Below are positions 18,028-22,190 of a stretch of 22,190 bases of DNA, piece by piece. Both the position numbers and the translations under genes were made by a program. The stretch's first letter is position 1. Each line of letters opens with the position of its first letter. The DNA comes from Phaeoceros laevis (lineage: Eukaryota > Anthocerotophyta > Anthocerotopsida > Notothyladales). The stretch covers positions 1 to 22,190 of the forward strand of contig JBNGIQ010007293.1 of the NCBI GenBank assembly GCA_049999765.1, given 5' to 3'. A model generated the notes under the pieces. It saw nothing but the letters and a program-made list of their open reading frames with translations, was not told the DNA's origin and ran no database searches.

Positions 18028-18814
18028 CGCTGCTATATAGCTAATAGAGAACAGATTTATATGTTGCCTTGCAGGAAAGTTGGTCTGCACTCTCAGAAAT
18101 CAGCAGAGTAATATAAATAATATCTTTGCTCAACAGGTCAAATTCAGATTGTATATACAAAAGAATCTGTGCTGCATATTGGTGAATCAAAACTGAGGAC
18201 GGTTGTTTATGCGCAGGTTCCCTTCCAAATAAGTCACAGAGGTGACAATGTAATAAAGCATACAGATCGCATGCTGAAGTTGGAAGATACGCATAAAAAG
18301 AACTCCAAGGAGGGAGTTTCATGGTTCCTCTCAAAGCAGATCACTTACGTTGAAGGCGCTAAAATCATACCCGTCCAGGGCTGGATACCCCTGAACCACA
18401 TTGGTCGCCATCAACTCCAGGAAAATACAGATGCGAACCCACACTTGTTGCCAGCGAGTTGGACCAAGCATACGAGTGTAAGCTTCATCCCTGGCAATAA
18501 GCCAGGTGTGCAAATCTTGCTGGCGCTGTTTCCTTTGAGCTAGTCTTTCATGTTTCTTAAGGCCAGGCATAGTAGATGCAAGTAACCGTTCTTGTGTGCA
18601 TTCTCACAGGCAAGAAACCTGGAGGCACTTGCGCACAAGATAGTTGCTGCACCATACTACACCCGTCTAGAGTAAAAAGAAACGGAGGCTAGCAAGGATG
18701 CTTGTAGCAGGAAAAGAAAATGCGGGTTCTCTCTGCAACAGATCCAGGAAGCCGGAAGTGCTGCAGGCGATCCACGACTAGCATATGCTAGAGTAGCACA
18801 CGCTGTGGATCAAA
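18028..18814. other. copia leader/LTR-like region, no recognised gene
   Basis: On the minus strand this lies upstream of the copia gag, where leader and 5' LTR would be expected. No standard tRNA-Met primer binding site is seen. A minus-strand frame at 18331-18570 (79 residues, starting MPGLKKHERLAQRKQRQQD) has balanced composition but no recognised family. The right limit is set by where gypsy pol sequence begins. Confidence 0.4.
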
Positions 18815-18819
18815 GAGAC

Positions 18820-19499
18820 CTGTGACCATGAACATCACTGGTGTAAAAAGTTTCGTGACTGCTGTTGATTACTACCGGAGGGCAAGATTTCCCATCATTC
18901 ACTGAGAAGGCTGCACCTATCTACGAGCTTACAAAGAAGGGACATGAGTTTGTTTGGACATCCAAATGTCAGGCAGCCTTCGAAAGCTTAAAGGAGGCGA
19001 TGGTGGGTGCATCTGTCGTAAGGCCACTAGACTTGAGTAAGGATTTCTACCTGTCTGTTGATGTATCCGAAAATTCCCTTATGGCTGATCTATATCAAAA
19101 GGAGGAAGATGCTGGGTTGTTGTATCCTATCTATTTCTGCAGTCGAATGGTTAAGGACTGCGAGACCAGGTACGCTGAGGTGGAGAAGCACACTGCTGCG
19201 TTGGTTTTTGGGATGTAAAAACTTGGGCATTACTTGCATGGCCGGAAGTTCATCGTGTTGTCACGATTTCATGGCCTCAGATTTGTTATGAACGTGCCAA
19301 ACCCGAGGGGGAGGCTTGCAAAGTGGTAAACAATTTTGTCAATGTTTGAGTTTGAAGTAGAGCTCAAAACTGTCACATTCATGAAGATGGAGGAGGGCCT
19401 GGCCCTGAGTGCAACAACTGCTATAGAAGAACCCATTGTGGAGGACGTAACTGCCCTTACAATGCAGATGGACAAGGTGTGCGGTCCTAGTGGGAATGA
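18820..19499 (+). pseudogene. gypsy RT tail and first RNase H
   Basis: It starts with NITGVKSFVTAVDYYRR, the end of the RT thumb/connection region. A frameshift near 18880 leads to DFPSFTEKAAPIYELTKKG, FVWTSKCQAAFESLKEAM, YLSVDVSENS (RNase H first Asp), PIYFCSRMVKDCETRYAEVE (Glu) and KLGHYLHGRKFIVLSRFHGL. In the last motif the usual Asp of LSDHHGL is Arg, so the third catalytic acid is lost. In-frame stops are TAA at 19216-19218 (a Lys position) and TAA at 19327-19329 after RLAKW. The segment FEFEVELKTVTFMKMEEGLA then leads into the linker. Confidence 0.88.
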
Positions 19500-20655
19500 G
19501 CCAGCAGCCAAAAGAAAGCACGAGGCAAGAAGAAGAAGGAAGGGGCTGCTGAAAAAAACGAGAACAGCAAGGCTGAGGACGCGGAGCCATCATTCCCAGA
19601 GGAGCTGAGCCCTAGTGACAAGGCATGGACATTACATTTCGATGGAGCTGCACGGAACAAGAAACGTGTGGCAGGCATTGCCTATGTGCTCAAGGATGCA
19701 GATGGGAAGATGCATTCATTTGGGAAACAGTTCCTTGACTCGGCCACATCAAATGAGGCGGAATACCATGCACTCATCCTGGGCCTAGAGGCTGTGGTCA
19801 GGACTGGTGGGATCTCGTGCTTGCAGATATTGGGTGATAGTAAACTAGTGATTGAACAAGTCAGGGACCTGTTTGTGTGCCGAGCCCAGAACTTGAAGCC
19901 ACTGCTGGAGACAGCGTTGGAGCTGTTGCAGAAAATCGAGCATGTTGCCTTGAAACATGTGCGGAGGTTCTTTAATGTCGAGGCTGATGCACTGGCAACA
20001 GAGGCATTGTGCGAAGGAGTGGAGGACATGGAAGCCCAGTCAAGCAAAGACAACACAGCAACCAGGCTGTCAGATGCAGAGATCATTGGGTTCTTACACG
20101 AGGAAATAGAAAGCGGCATCGGGGTTATTCAGGTCGAGGACCCTGCATTGTTCTTTGATCAGGTACGGAATGCTTTGCTCCATGACCGGTATCCAGGCAG
20201 TTGGGATAAGAAGAAAGTTCGTAGGTTCAGAGCGAAATGTCGTCCCTACACCATGCTAGATGAAATACTTTACACGCAGGGCTTGGACAAAATCCTGAGG
20301 AAGTGTGTTCAAGGGCAGGAGATCCCAAGGATCCTGTATGAAGCACATGCATCAAACTGCAGGGGAGGCCATTGTGTCCCAAGGGCTACAGGCCAAAAAA
20401 TCTTAAGAGCTGGGTATTTCTGGCCCAAGATGTTCAAGGATTGCAAATCCTTCTATCAGCATTGTGAGGAATGCCAGCGCTTTGCGAAAGTCACACTCAG
20501 AAGGGGGGAGTTGCATCCTATCATTCCTTCAGAACCCTTCGGCAAGTGGGCGATTGACTGCATGGGCCCTCTGCCTATTACCACTCGAGGTAACAAGTAT
20601 CTCATTGTGGCTTCAGATTTCTTTACTAGGTGGATTGAAGCACTTCCATCCCTGT
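19500..20655 (+). pseudogene. gypsy second RNase H, zinc-binding domain and integrase start
   Basis: After a Lys/Glu-rich linker (ARGKKKKEGAAEKNENSKAE) comes an RVT_3-type RNase H: WTLHFDGAARNKKRVAGIAY (Asp), TSNEAEYHALILGLEAV (Glu), LQILGDSKLVIEQV (Asp) and FFNVEADALATEA (Asp), so all four catalytic positions remain. The integrase zinc-binding domain has His residues in EAHASNCRGGH and Cys residues in HCEECQRFAK. The integrase core begins at FGKWAIDCMGPLP (first catalytic Asp). The real frame extends upstream of any Met, as expected for an internal polyprotein domain. The frame is lost near 20655, before the AQTAKFLFDEIFARFGVPHT segment. Confidence 0.9.
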
Positions 20656-21428
20656 TCTCAGTGGGGCACAAACTGCAAAGTTTCTGTTTGATGAAATTTT
20701 CGCTAGGTTTGGTGTGCCACACACCCTAGTGTCCGATCAGGGGACTGAATTTGTAAATGAAGTTGTTAGCCAGATTAACGCCTTGTTTGTTGTCAAGCAC
20801 AGGCTGGCTACGCCTTACCACCCACAAACAAATGGCCTAGCTGAAAAAGGGAATGATGGGCTTAAGGTGTACATTGCTAAGCTGTGCCACGCTTTTGGAG
20901 GAGAGTGGGATCAACATCTGGCAGACGCACTGTGGGCATTCAGAATCCGACACAAAACTTGCTTGGGTTTCTCCCCTTTTAACTTGGTGTATGGTGCTGA
21001 ATGCATACTGGTATCTCATGTGGAACAGTCTGCTCTAGAGTTTCAATTGCTGCAACAAAGTCTGGTGGGAAATGGTGAAGCCGCAGCACCGATCGGGGCC
21101 TAGGTGGAGCGGGTTCTCAATTTGGAGCACCTAGAAGAAATGCGGGCCACAGCTATGGACACTCTGGCCAAAAGAACAGAGCAGGAGGAAGGAAGCATTT
21201 GATGCTTGTCACAAAGAAATCAAACTCCGGGAGGGGGATCTGGTTTTAAAGATGAATGTTAGGAGGTACAAAAAAAGAGAGGCAGGAGCTAAGTTTTTAC
21301 CTTGCTGGGAAGGTCCTTTTCTGCTGAACACTCTCCACGAGAATGGCAGCGCGACGATTCTTGATGCAACCACCCTGGAGCAGTTGCCGCGTATGAACGC
21401 GGTCTATTTAAAGAGGTTTTTTGCATGA
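20656..21428 (+). pseudogene. gypsy integrase core and C-terminus
   Basis: This carries the second and third catalytic residues of the integrase: LVSDQGTEFVNEVV (Asp) and YHPQTNGLAEKGN (Glu). ALWAFRIRHKTCLGFSPFNL and YGAECILVSHVEQ follow. A TAG at about 21101-21103 precedes VERVLNLEHLEEMRATAMDT, and a frame change near 21180 leads to FDACHKEIKLREGDLVLKMN, AGAKFLPCWEGPFLLNTLHE and LEQLPRMNAVYLKRFFA before TGA at 21426-21428. This is the usual gypsy integrase C-terminal fold without a visible chromodomain. Confidence 0.88.
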
Positions 21429-21452
21429 CGGTTAGAACCCGCCCTGGCCGGT

Positions 21453-22190
21453 ATGAAAGGGGTTAAAGGCCACGGCGGGTTGCAGGGATCCGTTGGGTTG
21501 AACGGACGAATTAGCCGGGGGAGCTACAGGATAAGAGGGTCGGAGCTTTGCTTCATATTCACAAATTCTTGTGGAGGCTCAGCCAGGAGGGATTCAATGG
21601 ACGAAAGGATGCGCACTCTTCTAGGGGATCCGGTGATCGAGCATATGCAGGCACTATCGCTGCTACCTGGAGACTCACCTCGAAGTAAATGGGAGAACAA
21701 GATCTGCGTTCCGGTGTATCAAGAGTGGAAACCAGAGAGGCCCACAAACCTCGAGCAGCTGGAGGCGTTCCTAAGGTTTGTGGAGCGGCATCACTAAACA
21801 TGTCCGATCAAGCAGTATCCTTCGTGCGCGTTTGATCTCTTTGAGTTGCTAGCCAGGCCAGCATGGAGCTGGACGACATTTTGCGAGGGAGCCTTCCGTA
21901 AGATTGACTGCCATATGTTCATGCACCACTTGGAGGGCGGACTGTATTTTTGCAGGGAGAATCTGAATGAGGCCAGGCCTGAGACAATCATTGAAGTGAA
22001 AGCCTGGATCAGCAACGCTAAAGAAGGAGGCAGGCACAAATTTGTCACAGGCTGGCCAAGGGTCCTATGGGCTTTGCTGGTCTGTGTTCGAAAGAATGAG
22101 TTGACATGGGGAGCGGCCGAGAGGAGCTGTTGGGAGACTGTCAGCCAACAACTGAAGACTGGCCGGAGGGAGCCGGATGCGGGGTACCTG
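21453..22190 (+). pseudogene. extra frame downstream of gypsy integrase, unknown function
   Basis: A single frame runs from 21453 to the window end with one stop (TAA 21795-21797), after which it stays open for 131 codons. A plausible start is the ATG at 21597-21599 (MDERMRTLLGDPVIEHMQAL), giving about 198 codons inside the window. The composition is protein-like: Trp/Cys/Phe-rich, with PARWSW-like and CHMFMHHLEGGLYFCRENL segments, KAWISNAKEGGRHKFVTGWP and a WALLVCVRKNELTWGAAER helix-like end. No signal peptide, membrane span or known motif is seen. It begins 25 bases after the integrase stop, so it may be a 3' ORF of the same element, as some Tat and Athila elements have. A nested unrelated gene fragment is the alternative. 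Confidence 0.5.

Larger units (their letters stand above)
18815..21428 (+). mobile_element. Ty3/gypsy element, Tat-like lineage, 5'-truncated pol
   Basis: The order is RT C-terminal end, RNase H, a second RNase H of a different type, HHCC zinc-binding domain, integrase core and integrase C-terminus. Two RNase H domains between RT and integrase are the known hallmark of the plant Tat lineage of Ty3/gypsy. Gag, protease and most of RT are missing. At least seven lesions are visible: an indel near 18880, stops at 19216-19218 and 19327-19329, frame changes near 19500, 20655 and 21180, and a stop at about 21101-21103. The final stop is TGA at 21426-21428. Confidence 0.88.

Overview
The window looks like repeat-rich nuclear DNA of a land plant. 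The evidence is Ty1/copia and Ty3/gypsy retrotransposon remnants, PLS-type pentatricopeptide repeat (PPR) sequence, GT-AG introns inside gene fragments, and a plant-type HINT1 fragment. Large numbers of near-identical PPR cassettes and an old, heavily mutated retroelement load would fit a large-genome fern or lycophyte, but that is an inference and I cannot name the species. I see no intact protein-coding gene. Every recognisable coding stretch carries stops, frameshifts or truncation.

Layout. 1-4677(+): one nearly complete copia gag-pol, broken by two nonsense codons and two frameshifts, followed by a 3' non-coding/LTR-like region to about 5.5 kb. 5.5-6.13 kb(+): a decayed gypsy-type gag fragment. 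6.1-8.25 kb: unrecognised sequence with a long, thrice-interrupted minus-strand reading frame and several short tandem repeats. 8.29-8.69 kb: a stretch resembling a plant 5' leader plus intron, running into a PPR exon. 8694-9135 and 13902-14935(+): one PPR repeat tract split by an insertion.

9136-13901: the inserted unit, 4766 bp, with terminal inverted repeats (17 bp perfect, about 66 bp imperfect). It has no visible transposase. It carries pieces of ordinary plant genes in mixed orientation: a short-chain dehydrogenase/reductase fragment with an intron (-), a four-unit PPR array (-), a GC-rich leader-like stretch, a HINT1 (histidine triad) fragment with introns (+), and one unrecognised fragment (-). 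Short palindromes of the form ...CCGGA-CA-TCCGG... are scattered toward both ends. I read this as a non-autonomous, gene-capturing (Pack-type) DNA transposon. This is the most interesting object in the window.

14987-16650(-): a gypsy gag with two zinc knuckles, related to the fragment at 5.5 kb. 17384-18027(-): a second, unrelated copia gag. 18815-21428(+): a 5'-truncated gypsy pol with RT tail, RNase H, a second RNase H and integrase; the double RNase H is the signature of the Tat lineage. 21453-22190(+): an extra reading frame downstream of integrase, with one stop, open to the window edge, with no recognised function.
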